In this document: positions 11,167 through 24,332 of the stretch, piece after piece
Layout: the number at the start of each line of letters is the position of its first letter
Position numbering within the stretch: position 1 is the first letter of the stretch
DNA from: Ctena decussata
Taxonomy: Eukaryota > Mollusca > Bivalvia > Lucinida > Lucinidae
Direction: 5' to 3'
NCBI GenBank assembly: GCA_963989385.1
Contig: OZ022512.1
Location: 23,333,899 to 23,397,898, forward strand
DNA length: 64,000 nt
Position numbers and translations under genes: made by a program
The notes under the pieces: generated by a model
The model's input: only the letters and a program-made list of their open reading frames with translations
The model's database searches: none
Told to the model about the DNA's origin: nothing

Positions 11167-12980
11167 GTGGTTGCAATTGGCCAAGTGTCTTTTGAGGAGC
11201 TGTTAGAAATGTCAGAATATGTAAGTCCTTGGTCAAAGATCAAAGAATGACCTTGACCTGTGTACTGAAAAATCTTCATGTAGTCATTAAGAAGACTCTA
11301 TATAACAATTTTCAGGCCAGAAACGTCAACTTTTCCATGAAATCTGATGTTCTATCATTTCCTATATTAGACCTTGGCGTAAAAAAGTCGAGGTAAACCC
11401 AAGGTTATCATTTAATTTTTTTTGTAGTACTGGAGTATCGAATGCTACATGCCAAGTTTCAAGGCCATCAGTCGAGCGGTTCATGTTCATGGCGGCCACG
11501 TTGGTCATGTGACATGGACAGTTTAAACAAATTTTCATTCCCTCATCTCCTGGAGGCTCTATATGAAATTTGGTAACAATTTGCCAAGTGGCTTTTGAGT
11601 AGATGTTTTAAATTGTCAAAATAGAAGAGTCCTGGAACAAAGGTCTAAGAATGACATTGATCCTTGTAAATCTTCATGTACTCAGTAAAATGACTGTATA
11701 TACCAGTTCTCAGGGCAAAACCTTCAAAACTTTCCATCTTATGTTCTATCATTTCCTATATTTGACCTTGCTGTATAAAAGGTCATGGTCTACCCAATGT
11801 CATCATTTGAACAACCTTGGAAATACTCCAGTACTTGACACTACATACCAAGTTTCAAAGACATCGGCCTATTGGTTCTGGAGAAGAAAATATTAATCAC
11901 TCGTTAAATCGACTGCCCAATTGAAATAAAGAAATTGCAGTTTGTTTTTCTCTTGTTTCGTCACCAGATATTATTAGGTTCACTGATGAGGCTTTCTTAG
12001 CCAAAACTACGTAGTCTGGCCCATGTTTCTTCTCCTGAATGTATTCTCTGCTCTTGAAGAAACTCTCTAAGGTTTTAATTTTTAAGTTTTTGGGCATGGT
12101 GGCCATGCTAGTAATGCGACCGGGACCATTTGGACAAATGTCGTTCCATCAACCCCTGAAGGCTCCATATAAAATTTGGTTACAATATGCCAAGTGTGTT
12201 TAAAGGAGATATTTTAAATTATCAAAATATGATGTTCTGAGCCAAATGTCAAATAATGGCCTTGGCCCCCTGAACTTATTATTCTCCCTGTACTCATTCA
12301 AATGACTGTATATACCAATAGTCAGTCCAAAATCTTCAACACTTTTCACAAAATTTGATATTCTAGCATTTTTCTATTTTGACCTTTTGGCGGCCCTGTT
12401 GGTCATGTGACCTGGACCGGTTGAACAAATTTTTCTTCCATCAAACCCTAGGCGGTACTTTCGTTGCGGCTGCATTTGTGTTATGTTCGGTGCTCTTTAA
12501 TTTATTGTGTTCTCATTTTAACCCTTCTATAATAAAAATAAAAATAGGCAAAAATAGTTGTTAAATGTATTTTGTACAATTTGCTTAATCTGTTGTAACC
12601 CTTCTGTTGGTCTAAATTATTTAGTTCAGTAAAGATAGCTGAGTTGCCACCTATTTGGGAAAGAGCTGCTGACTCGGCTTATCATTTGTAATTTATTGTT
12701 TGTTAGGATGTCTTTGTCAATCTTTCCCTTTGATGTTGGGGATAGGGTTTGGGATCTGATTCAGTCAGTCCCTGATGTGTAGTTACTCTTTAAATTTCTA
12801 TATTAAATTTGGTTACAATTGGCCCGGAGGCTTTTGAGGAGATGTTTTAAATTGTCAAAATATGAGAGTCCTGGGTCAAAGGTCAAAAAAAGACCTTGAC
12901 CTCTTGTACTCACAAACCTTTATTTATTCATTAAGTTGACTGTATCTACAAAATTCTAGCTCAAAATCGTCAATAGTTAT

Positions 12981-14047
12981 CAAGATATCTTATGTTCTAG
13001 AATTTTCCCATATAAAAGCACTGAAAAACAGGAGATGACTTTAAGGTGGTGATTTATGGTAAATGTAAAAATCTGCATAAAACCATAAAAAAGTAACGTA
13101 TCTCCCTGAAAGTTAGCAGACTTCTTATTTTTGTTGTTCTTTACAGAATACAAAACAGACGTTCATGCTGCTTAAAAAGGTATTTTTATAAGGAAAGATC
13201 AAAGGGTTATTTTCTGCGAATAAATCTGAAAAAATTATATCGTTATTGAAAATTTACGTTGTGCTGAAGGTGCATTATTGCATAATGAAGAGCGTCCTAG
13301 CAATTATTTATTCCAACTCTTTCTCAAATTGTAATGTAGACCAGATGAAAACGGTAGCTTTTTCTCAAATGTTCAACCATGTACAAATACATGTACACTG
13401 GACCAATTTATTAAATATAGGGTAGGCAAGCATACCTATGTCAACACCTACAATATAAATAATACATTACTGACATGATCAGTGGTGTGTAGATGAAATT
13501 GTTCAACCTTGTTGAAATAGTCTCATCTGTCTCACCTGTGTGTTTTGACAAAAAAATTGGACACAGACTGCATCTTTTTTCATCTGCTCAGCCTGATAAT
13601 GTGTGAAAGAGTTTGAAAAAATAATTGCTAGGACGCTCTCCATTATGTAACAAGGTACTCTGAGCACTAAGTATATTTTCAATAATGATAATATTTTTTC
13701 AGATTTATTCGCAGAAAATTACCCTTTGATCTTCTCTTATAAAAACACTTTTTAACATTAACAAATGCTGCACTTTGGGGTTCTAAATTATGAGAAACAA
13801 GATACAGAAGGCATATGCTAAGTTTTGGAAAGATCAGTGTTATTTTGAGCATTTTATGCACAGTTTTGTCTTTGTCCCAAATCAGTGATTATCACCACCT
13901 TAATACAAGCGTTTCGCTTACCGTCAGATCTTGTACCATGTTATATTGTACTTTTCTTGTAATTATGTAATTTACATTGAATAAATATTGTTAAAACCAA
14001 GATATCTTATGTTCTAGAATTTTCCCATATAAAAGCACTGAAAAACA
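12981..14047. repeat. 49-bp direct repeats flanking a 0.95-kb insertion
   Basis: The segment AAGATATCTTATGTTCTAGA through GCACTGAAAAACA occurs at 12981-13028 and again at 13999-14047. Between the copies lies a long inverted-repeat element (13040-13908) plus a short tail ending AATAAATATTGTTAAAACC. Confidence 0.8.
13040..13908. mobile_element. Long-TIR fold-back element
   Basis: Starts TTTAAGGTGGTGAT and ends ATCACCACCTTAA. The arms are long: GATCAAAGGGTTATTTTCTG (about 13187) pairs with CAGAAAATTACCCTTTGATC (about 13714), and GAGCGTCCTAGCAATTATTT (about 13289) pairs with AATAATTGCTAGGACGCTC (about 13620). Arms are roughly 300 bp. Confidence 0.75.
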
Positions 14048-14429
14048 AATTTGACCTTACCGTAAAAAGGTCAAGGTCAACCCAAGGTCATAAGTTGAAC
14101 AAACTTGATAGAACTTGTGTACCCAATGCTACATACCAAGTTTCAAGCCTATCGGCCTATTGGTTCTGGAGGACAATTTTATAGGTTTTTATCACGTATG
14201 GGCATGGCGGCCATGTTGGTCATGTGACCAGGACCGTTTGAACAATTTTCGTTCCCCCGACACCTTCAGGCTCTATATGAAATTTGGTTCTAATAGGCCC
14301 AGTGGTCTCCGAGGAGAAGCCGTTTGAAAATGGTTGACGAACATCAGACGCCGGACGCCGGACGGACAACGGAGCCTGACTATACTATTAGCTTCCCTGG
14401 AGCGCTCGGCTCTGGTGAGCTAATAAATT

Positions 14430-15740
14430 TAGAAACGGTGAAATATGTCCCATTCCGCATTTAGCAAAGTTGTTTTATTCCAAACTACGCATATTTGAAT
14501 TTCTTGAAACATTTAGAATGTTTATTGTAAAAGAAATATAGGCACAGAATTTTCAATTTTCTTCAGAAATAGTATCCTATTCATAAGAAACTGAATAAAT
14601 AATCCAAAATATCAGACAAGAAGTTTATGTATATCAGCTTTCAACAAGAAATACTTATTACAAGAAAAACACATTTTTTAGACAAATACTGCAAAACACA
14701 TACCACAGAATATAATTAGGGAAATATAAACCTATTCATAAAAAATAGTTTATTACAAAATGAGATACTAACAGCAACACATCTGTGCATCCACCTCCGT
14801 TTTGCTGCTTTTCACTGATTTTGACCCTAGTTGAAGACATGTAAGATTTATGTCTCTTGTTAAAAGGACACTGTCTTAAGTCATTATTGAAAAAAAAAAC
14901 TGGGTAATCAAAGGCTCATAATTTTGAGCAAAAACTATGATCAATAAGAATGACTAACTTGAAATTCTGGTATCTCTACGAAAAAAACTAGACTGTGAAT
15001 TTGAGAGCAACCAAATTCTATCTTACATATTCTAATCGTGGGACTTGAAGCAGATCCGCTGAGGCGCTGAGAGAACATTGTTATGAGAATTGAAATACAT
15101 ACACACATTAACACTGGTCGGGAGCGTACAGTACAAGTGACCCGTAGTATCGATCTGTATAGCGGACGCATCTTTGTTCCAGTATGTCAGGTAAGTTTTA
15201 GAACATTTTTTTTTAAATTGTTAAGTGTAGGTAGAACCGATAGTTCGACAAGCATACCTAATGGTATTTCCGATATGCCACCCTGATTTTCTGTTTATTG
15301 TTATGATCTATCGTTTTCCTTGAAAATAATTGCCCTTATGCAGCATGATATCAAACAAGACTAATTAATCCTAAACCGAAATACACCATATTTTTTTAAT
15401 GAAGATACGGTTCTTTTATGTAAAATTGATGGCAACATTTGAGGAAATGGCAGTAGTGCATCTTTTGAAATTGAAAGTAGAATAGTGACTTTACCAAGCA
15501 CAGTCAGGCTCAGTCTTGCTTGTCGTGTGGTTTCGTCCCGTACTTTAAGGATATTTATCATGAATGAATCTCTTTATAGCTTACTCATCTATCTTAAAAA
15601 TGGATTAATTTATAATTCTCTCAAAATAAAATGCTAAATCTATCGATGGTGAGGTGAGCTTATTACAAACACCAGTGATTTGCAGATGAAAAAAAAAAAT
15701 GAGCAAAGAAAACAACATCTTATACCCCTAATTCAACTGG
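14430..15740. other. Intron 11 segment without recognised features
   Basis: AT-rich sequence. I see no exon-like similarity, no family repeat and no clear inverted ends. Short open frames here (14941-15171 minus, 15361-15561 minus) show no recognisable motif. Confidence 0.5.
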
Positions 15741-15744
15741 ATGA

Positions 15745-16995
15745 CGTTTTGACTGCACTAATGGCGATTATGGCGCTTCTTCAAAATATTCGAAATCGCC
15801 GAAAAAGCGTCTGCGTTTGCCAAAACTTGGGGCATATGCGCTTCCAGTACGCTGTCAGTACACTTCTTATACGATCTTGCTAAGTTAGTCACGATGCTGC
15901 CGCGGTGTAGTTGCCCTTCAGCCAGGCTGGAGGCCTAACTCGACGGCCTTCAATGCGCTTCTACTAAGCTGCCATTACGTCACTACGCTGCAACTAAGTC
16001 AAAGGGTTTCTAGATACGCTTTATCTACGCTTACGACGATGCTTTTGCGATCGTCCTACGACATAAGTGCCGGAGCTGCGCTGATGTTGCGCTTTTGTTG
16101 CGCTTTGAAACCACTTCAATGTAAATCGGCAGTTCAGCAGCAATTGACCAACAGAATTCGAACAAGATGTATAATATGATAATTCCAGTGGCTGTGATTT
16201 AACAGGCAATCATGAACCAGTGACTTCGTATAGAGCTCGATTTGTTTCTCTTGCTGTTCTGGTATAACTGGGGCTTCTGCTCGGCGTTCGGTAGGGCCCG
16301 TGTCTGGCTCACTTTAGAGATGAGGAGCCTGGGGAGCAGGGGTTTGGATACCCTCTCCTGAGGACCTGGCTGGATGAAAATAGTCTCCTGACCAGATCTG
16401 GGTATGGATTTCGCCTTCTGCTTTTGACATGATGGCATCTTAAACGATACTTCAGAAAAGAGTTGTGAACATTTTGAGAGCAAGCAAACACTGACGATAG
16501 CCTTGGAAACACGGCGGTTTCGAACCCGGATCAGCATGAGAGCAGGGAAATGCAGCTAAAGCGCCAAGAGCGCAGCGCATACGTCGTGGTTGCCCTAGAG
16601 CGCCACGAGAGCGTATAGACAGCACCAAGGGCGCAGAAAGCGTAGCAGAAGCTTAGTAGGGTCGGAGATGAATCTCCAAGGCGCTGTCAGCAAGTTTCCA
16701 CTGCGCTGATGCAGCGTTGCTTGCGCTACTGCCTCGATACTGCTGCGTTCATGAATTTTATGCTGCGCTGTCACTAAGCGTTCGTTGCCTTTTTTGTCGA
16801 CAGCGATTCCGCAACGTAAATTTTGAACAAGGTCAAAAACAAGCGCCGTGACTTGGCGATCAAGCCGCTTCAGACACGCTTATACTACGACATAGAAGCT
16901 TCGACTGCGCTGCTGCAGCGTCTGCTACGATTCATTGAGCTTTGTCCAAAATTTTAAAGCCCCACAGAAGCGCCGTACAATGGAATGAGGCTTTA
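15745..16995. repeat. GC-richer word-array region (GCGCTGCTAC / GCGCTTCT words)
   Basis: This 1.2-kb stretch stands out from the AT-rich surroundings. It is filled with variants of CTACGCTGC, GCGCTTCT, GCTGCAGCG and their complements, in both orientations. GGCGCTTCT near 15773 and AGAAGCGCC near 16967 could be inverted ends, but I found no convincing target-site duplication. Confidence 0.5.
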
Positions 16996-18700
16996 ACCGT
17001 CCCCAAAGATGACCAATATGGAGAAACAAGATAGATAAAACACTCTTAAACAGTGATTAAAATGCAAAGGAAAACAAAGTTCACACAAACACACCCTGAA
17101 GTCATACCAACAGACAAAGATTTTTTCTACTATACAGATCATACTACGGAGTTGAAGTACTGTACGCTCACAACAACTGATTAAGCAGTTATAAGATGTA
17201 TCCTCAAATTTGAGTGCACTATCCAGATGACAAACAGTGCCGTGGTTAGACGTTTACTTCAGGGGCGATTTGCCTTTAATGTCTGTCCAAATCTTTAGAA
17301 GATATCTCGGCACTCTGTCCGAACGAATAATTGACCTTGTAGTCGGGGAAATGAAACGCAAAAAGGCGTCTAGAAAGTGAAAACAATTGGCCCATCGTTC
17401 GAAAGGACAAATTTGGTACCATTTAAAGCTTATTGTCTCTGCTTTAACTTCCAAGGTGTTGTCGCCTTCGCAAGTGGTGTCAAAAAGTGGGGAGATAACT
17501 CTGTACCCTAGCGTGCAAACAGAAGGGTTTTTAAACCGCCACTGTCATCTAGAAACTGAATAAGGAAGCTTGCATCATAATTAAACATTTTATGTTTACA
17601 TTGTATGAACTCTTATTACTGTGCAATCAAAACAGTTAACATTTTCTTTTTGTACATTTGATCAATTAGAGCAAAAAATGACATAACATGACCAAATGAG
17701 ACCCTTGTTAATGTCCGAATTACGTTTTTTTTTGGAAAATTTCGAAGAGAAAACCACTTGAAATATGTAAGTTTAGTAACCGTCGTATGTACAATGTAGA
17801 TTATTGAAAAAATATGTCGGTGTTAAATTTGACGTACGAGCGTATATTTATAGTCCAAAGATTTAATATGGTTACAAATGCGCATATTTACAGGCCCAAG
17901 ATAGGTTTTTGTCTGCAACGATATGATAGGGTTATTAGCATGTATTCTTCTTAAAATATCTATATCTACCATATCTGGAGTATTTTGTCAGTCCACATTC
18001 AAAGGTCTCTTCGGTAGGCAGAGAAGTTACAGAAATGGACTGGAAACTCATAGGTGAGTCTGCATTGTATTGCCAGTTATCGGATTTAATCAGTTTTCCC
18101 AATTGCGTCTGTGACAAGTTAACTGGTTCAGGTTAGAAAAAATAGTTTAAGATAATAGATATAATTCCCTTAGCCGTCGTTTCTAATGACTTACAAAATG
18201 TCAGTCCTGTTACTTTACATTTATTATTAATACTAGAATTTTACCTAATCATTTAAAGCCATCATGTCTGAACAACTGTATAATTCTTAAAGTTGCCATG
18301 TCCAATTACAGAAAAATTAACCTATCTAACCTATACGAAGACTCAAAACCTAGTATCAAACATCGCAACAAACCTGTAGATTCAAAATAATGTAACTGTT
18401 GGACAGAGTGAAGCCACTTCATAATTATTGAATAAGTATTGCAGCAACGCTTCCATAATGAAACATCAAAAATTTACTATAGTATTGTAAATAACCAAAT
18501 CAGTTGCTTGCGTGGAGATATAATAAATTTTGACGTTTACTTAAGTTTTCTGATATTTTAAGCCGTTTGCTTGCATAACAATATGTAACAAAATTCTTAT
18601 TTTTTATCGATAATAACAGTTTTGTTATTATGCTTCGACTGATGACAGTTTTGTATTATAGTTTCTTGTAAGCATTACCTTTTTGGAAGTATTCCGATAA
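16996..18700. other. Intron 11 segment without recognised features
   Basis: AT-rich. I looked on both strands for class C GPCR motifs and repeat families and saw none. Confidence 0.45.
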
Positions 18701-18701
18701 T

Positions 18702-20172
18702 AACAAGAGTTGTCAGAAGACAACGAAGCGCGCCTAATAGTGCCTGACTCTCAAGGTTACAAAGTATCCTTACTCAAAACATTGTTAACATAGTTAACCA
18801 GGGCTGAATGTGGTAGCTAGTGCACAAATGAAGTTTGCATCAGAAGCTAGACTAAGTCAGTTGTTCCCTTTGGCATACAGGGCCGACTTGTATGCCACTA
18901 TCTGGACACTTTGCGGACATTGAGGGTTGGGTCCTGGTGCACCAGATGGAGAGATACCAACTCAAGTCCAACTTATAATGCCTCATGGTGACAAAGGGTG
19001 GTTCCTAGTATGGGTTTTCACACCACCTTTACCCAGTACTAAGTCGGTCTGATGACACCTCCTTACCCTTTGCAGACTTCTCATGTTTCCTTTGGCCCCA
19101 CCCCATAACCTCACCCCTAGCCTGAACTTCTCATGTTTCCTTTGGCCCCACCCCATAACCTCACCCCTAGCCTGAACCAGCTGTCAAAGCCTGGTCTCCG
19201 TATAAACTATTTCATCTGTGATCATTATGTCCAGTTTCTAACTCTCCAGGGCAAGTAATGGTACCAGACTTATGATTTTATTCCCCTTTTGCAAGTGTTT
19301 AATATGACCTGTTATACATTCTGACCCCTGGCCCCACCCAGGGGAACTCTACTACAAAGTCAAAGATGTTGGCCTGGGTAAGTATCATACTACATCTAAA
19401 CTTTGTAGCATATAAGGTATCGAAGTTATGAGCTCGAAGAGAAAAGCATATTCATATTGCATATTTATTAAATAGTGTTCAAGGTATAAGGCAAAATCAC
19501 TCAACCATGAATAAAGGTCAAGGGCACAAGAGTCTGCATGGATGCTTTGCTGCTGCTGCAACCCAATGCTCCAGGGAAGGTCATGACCAAATACGAAGCA
19601 GGTAGTGATCTATAAATAGTATGAGGTCATTCGCAATGTCAGGCTGATCCACAATGCCAGGTATAATGTTAATTCATCAAATAGTGTTAGAGATATAAGG
19701 CAAAATCAGTAGACCGTGAATAAAGGTCAAGAGCACAGGAGTTAGCATGGATGCTTTGCAGCAGCTGTAATTGTAGGGATATGTTTTTTTGTCCAAGTAT
19801 CAACTCTCTTTTCTCAAAGGTATTATAAAAATTGAAAATATTGCCTTCAAAACAGTGCCAAACAGCAAAGTCAATCAACCGTAACATATAGGTCAAGGAC
19901 ACATAATTGTGTGATGCTGCTGCTGCAGTCATATGGATGTATATATGTACCAAGTATGATGACTGTAGCTACTGTAGTTTGTAAAATACAGAGTTAAACA
20001 TCGAGTTAAACGCAAAAGTTAACATTGGTTAACCTGATCACGGACGCCGACGAGGACGCTGACGGAGACGCGAACGCGAACGTGGACGCTAACGCTAACG
20101 CTAACGGATACTCGGACTACGACGCCGGGGGTATAGCATAAGCTCTCCTTTGCTTCGCAAAGGCGCGCTAAA
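18702..20172. mobile_element. TIR-like repeat ending GAAGCGCGCCTA / AGGCGCGCTA
   Basis: The left end is CAACGAAGCGCGCCTA and the right end TTCGCAAAGGCGCGCTAAAA. Inside are repeated units with ATAAAGGTCAAGGGCACA (about 19511, 19722, 19886) and a run of ACGCTAACGCTAACGC near 20090. An exact 49-bp tandem duplication (CTTCTCATGTTTCCTTTGGC...) lies at about 19078-19175. Fragments of the same family appear at about 52960-54310. Confidence 0.6.
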
Positions 20173-20768
20173 AATGTGATTACAATTACAAGACTATCTT
20201 TCGTGCCTTATGACGAAGCTTTTTGTTAAAAAAACAAACAAACAAAAAAACGACTGAAATTAAAAGAAAGTTTCAGTCCCTCGTCAAACAAGAGAACTAC
20301 TTCTTATTCAACAAAACATAAAATCAATAAAACCGTAACAATTACATCAATTACATCCTAGAGTGTTAAAGTAAAAAGAGCAAAATGAGGAAAGTTGATT
20401 GTTTCTTCTCAATCCTTTTAAATAATCGTAACAAACAAAAATATTTCTAAGTTACTTTTTTCTGTACAGTTATTTGTGGCACTGACAACATGCAGAGTAA
20501 TGATAAATGTTTTTTTTTTTTTATATATTTATATAAATGGTAGCGTAGACAACATAGAAAGCGCACAATAATCGATACGTCTGACAAAAAAAGACGCCAT
20601 CTGTAAATAGTCAGTATTTGTTTGCATAATTCTCAATGACAGAAAAATGAATTCGTCCTGTAAGAAAAAAGAAGAATCCTAATATCAAGCTGTGCTGCAG
20701 GAAGAGAGTGTATCTATTGGTAGGCTTAACATACATTTGTCAAGTACCGAATGTAATATATACCAATA

Positions 20769-21621
20769 ACAAGAATTCCGCGGAACGCTATGTCGCACCT
20801 GATTTGCACCTTCACTTTATGAACTTGATAAATGTGTCATTTTGAAACATTTTGGTCAAAATCCATTAAGTAGTTTACGAGATATTATTGTTTTCATGTT
20901 TTTCGCATTTTTTAGTAACGGTGGATGGTTGCCATCTTTGACGGTCAATTTGCAAAAATCATGAAACAGCTTCATGCAAAGATCATTTTGATACACATTT
21001 AGTCCAATTCCATTCAGGGCCTCTTGAGATATTGTCATTTTCATATTGTTCTATTTTTAGTAACAGTGGCTGGCGGCCATCTTGGATGGTCTCAATTCGT
21101 TTAAATTTCAAAAAACTCCATTTAAGGACCATTCTGACTAAAGGTGACCTAAATATGTTCAGGTATTTTTGAGATATTGGTGTTTTAGCAAAAACTCGGA
21201 CTCGTAAACAGAAAGTAGGTCACTGTGACCTAATTCCGCTACAGATTTTTTCATTTTAATAATTTTTAAAACCAAGATCCCATTAATGCTCCATATAAAA
21301 TTTCAGCCAAATATACCAAGTGGTTCTGGAGAAAAAGTGATTTTATTGTTTATGCTATTTTTAGTTACAGCGGCCATCTTGGATTCTGGACCAAGCTGAA
21401 TTTTGTCATTCAGAAGCCCTGCAGTCTGGTCATGTAGCATGTGAAATTTGAGAACCATGGGTGCAGTGGTTTCAGAGAAAAAGTCATTTGAATGGACTTA
21501 AAATTTAGGGTCGACGTAAATGTGAACGGACGGACGGACGGACGAACAGGTTGACGGACGGACTGACGGACGGACGGAAAACCGGACGCCTATATCGCAC
21601 CTTGCTAAAGCAGGTGCGACA
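20769..21621. mobile_element. TIR repeat ending GTCGCACCTG / CAGGTGCGAC
   Basis: GTCGCACCTG near 20792 pairs with CAGGTGCGAC at 21611-21620. The interior has three related units with CGGCCATCTTGGAT-like and TTTTGAGATATTG-like blocks. A GACGGACGGACGGAC run at about 21531-21580 precedes the right end. Confidence 0.65.
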
Positions 21622-21723
21622 AAAACCCTTCATAAATTAAGAATAAAAGTATGTAAGATACATGAAATCATTTAAAAGTCCATAAAACGAATACATTTCA
21701 GAAATATGTCACTAATTCAAAGA

Positions 21724-21947
21724 AGGTAAAGGTTTCCCACAGCTTAGTGGCCATAGGGGCTGTGGGTGTAAGAGGCACTAGTAATCTATGCCATTCCTTT
21801 TCTTTCGCTGCAGTTTTCCTTCAAAAGAAGGTACCCATTTACTGCTGGGTTTATAGATTTTTCAGTTGCTGACCATCAGAACCGGAGTTCGAACCCGCGA
21901 TCTTCTGCCACATAGCTGAGCGTCTCTAACCACTCGACCGAGCATCT
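21724..21947 (-). repeat. tRNA-derived SINE, family B
   Basis: The minus strand begins near 21947 with a CGAGTGGTTAGAGACGCTC A-box-like region, then GCGGGTTCGAACTCCGG as B box. It ends GGCTGTGGGAAACCTTTACC-like. A second copy is at 24969-25241. Family B differs in sequence from family A. Confidence 0.75.
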
Positions 21948-21949
21948 AA

Positions 21950-23810
21950 AAGGTATAGAATACTAGAATATAGATTTTGTCTCTTTGCAGGCTGCATTTG
22001 CATGTTGGAAACTCCTTGATATCCTTTGGAAACATTGTTACATTTTTGTACAGCAATTTACGCTTGGAAAAAAGAACGTTAAACTCACGCATAGTCTTCT
22101 GATAAAAGCCCCGGTTTCGGTTGTTCATTATTGAAACAATGTTTTTAATTTGCCAAGCGTCTTAAATTCTCAACGTTCGTTCTCTCCCATTTGTTTCGGT
22201 TTCTTCCGTAAAATTCCCGTTTTTACAAAACATTTCTTAATTGCTTATTTCGTAAAGGACGGGTACCCTTTACGATGTTTCTGTAAAGCAAATAAAAATC
22301 ATGTAGCAACTCAGTGAAAAAAATATTATTCTTATTTCTGTTGATTGCTAACAAACCAGCGATGTAATCCAAATAATCATATGATTGTAAGACAAGTGGC
22401 TTCCTGAATAGCCGGTTAATTCCGTTTAATATTGCTTTAAAATTTTTAGGATGTTTCCAATCTTGGCATTCTTCTTATGACCTGTTATTTCGATATTTTA
22501 CGGCTGATGCTGTAAAATACGTTACGGTAGCGTCAATGAGCCACTCATTAAAGCTCAACAAGAAAACCCTGTGGCAAATAGTTAAGTTTACATGAAGATA
22601 ATCCAAGCAGAAAGAATCATTACAGATGCAATCTTACATATTAATTGTGCAGTGCATCGGTTGTAGATAAAAAGAAAAAAAATAAAGACAACAAACAGTT
22701 TTAAATGTTAATTCCTGAACACTTAAGGGTTAACGAGATGTTGTAAATATATAAAATGTGGTCGGAGTTAAACATGCATTATTAAAGTTTACAAGTTATG
22801 GTATACAAAAATAAATTCACGCGTTTAAGCACATTTCTAGTCTTCTTTCAAGTTATAGATAATTTCTTTGGCATGTTTCAGTTAAGTAATGTAATTGACG
22901 ACAGCTCAAAAAGAATGACAGCAGAAATACACATGCTAATGCTTTTGAACTGGAATAGATATTCATTCCAGACACAAAAAGTAATTCTATGTAAAAATTG
23001 CATATATGCTCCCTTTATATTATGTCAAAAGAATGATAAGCAAAATTTTTAATTCGTTATTGTTTCGACCTTAATGATAAAGTACTTGTGATATCTGTCT
23101 TACAATATTATAAAACAACCTATTTATACAAAAAATATATTTTTGACATGCATTCAACGTATGACACATCAGTCATTCCATGAAAATGGTTTCCTAAATT
23201 TAAGACAAATTTAACAGAAATTAGCCACTATGTTTAACATACAAATCATGCACCCCCCGCCCCCACACGCCCTTCTCCTCCCCTTAACACCACCCTCCTT
23301 ACCCTCCAGCTCCTTTCACCGTGAACATCACTTTGGTACCGTTCTTCATCATCAAACATAACCTTCGATTTGTCCTGTTAGAAATCAAGATTTATTTTGA
23401 GCGATGGGTGATCTATTAGACTCACACAGCCGAGGATGAACTTAAAATACTATTTTAGGTATGTATATACGGTACAAATAATTTTTCGGTAAAACAAGCA
23501 TTTTTAATTATACATTTCGTAAGCGTACTTTTCAGTTTAAAAGATCATAATAAACACTACACATGATAAACTTTGACAAAAGTATCTTTTTTAAATAAAA
23601 TAGTTGTAAAAAATGACCCCCTTTCATAACATTGCCCCCAAAATGCATTTTGGCCCCAAAATAGTATTCTGTAACCAGACTTTGGAGAGCGACAACACCC
23701 GGAATCATGAACTTCAGTATTTCCTGCTTACAAATCAGAATTGGGCTCATTTCCCCGACTATTGCGTGGAATTATATTTTTTACAATTTCGAAGAGGAAG
23801 TACTCAGTTT
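21950..23810. other. Intron 11 segment without recognised features
   Basis: AT-rich; the only marked feature is a C-rich patch at about 23251-23310. Open frames such as 22798-23052 show no motif I recognise. A weak TGAGCC-MITE fragment may lie at about 23816-23945. Confidence 0.45.
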
Positions 23811-24154
23811 AGCCTACGCGTCCGCGCAGTCAGGTCAGAGTCTTTCTCCCCTTTACGCAAATGCAATTTATGAACCTTGGGAAATCTCAAAAGCGGGAAG
23901 TGAAGATCCTGTTCAGTTTTCGCAAAAGCGCAGGCTGATTTGAGTACTTACAGAACAAACATGGCATTAGGTCACTTTTCACGCGACGATAATTACATCT
24001 AAAATTTCAAATGCTGAATTAGTGCAATTTGAGTGGTCGAAAGGGACCGGAAAAAAAACGGCTTTTATACTTCGACAAATGCCCCGTGGCAGATTCTTGG
24101 AAGGTACGCAGCAACATTACCGACAATTTTCAAATATAACTGACCGAATTGCAA

Positions 24155-24312
24155 TTAAAAGAAATGAAATTTCTTTTTGTGGATTGTATCGATGTGTAAA
24201 TGCCGGTGAATCACTCACAAACATAACATAAAGCCCTTCGGCCCTTTATCAGTTTGTGAGTAATTCGCCGGCTTTTACATATCAATAAATCCACAAAAAT
24301 ACAAGTCATTCC
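24155..24312. mobile_element. Palindromic repeat (TTTTTGTGGAT...GTGTAAATGCCGG family)
   Basis: The left arm TTTTTGTGGATTGTATCGAT then GTGTAAATGCCGGTGAATCACTCAC pairs with the right arm GTGAGTAATTCGCCGGCTTTTACATATC and ATCCACAAAAAT. The same family, carrying an inserted LINE, is at 40213-40978. It ends about 20 bp beyond the exon 11 donor. Confidence 0.78.
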
Positions 24313-24332
24313 AATAATAATCAAATCTATAC

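Larger units (their letters stand above)
8850..14425. mobile_element. Large AGGTCA-rich repeat with nested elements (CGCTCACC...GGTGAGC ends)
   Basis: The left end reads GGCCAAGAGGCCCTGAAACG then CTCACCAGAG. The right end reads GGAGCGCTCGGCTCTGGTGAGC. Between them a unit recurs with TGACCTTGACC, a GGCATGGCGGCCATGTTGGTCATGTGACC-like block, and CTCTATATGAAATTTGGT. The element was invaded by 9480-11166 and by about 12990-13998, and probably by about 12450-12790. GACGCCGGACGGAC precedes the right end. It is in intron 11 and has no ORF of note. Confidence 0.65.
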
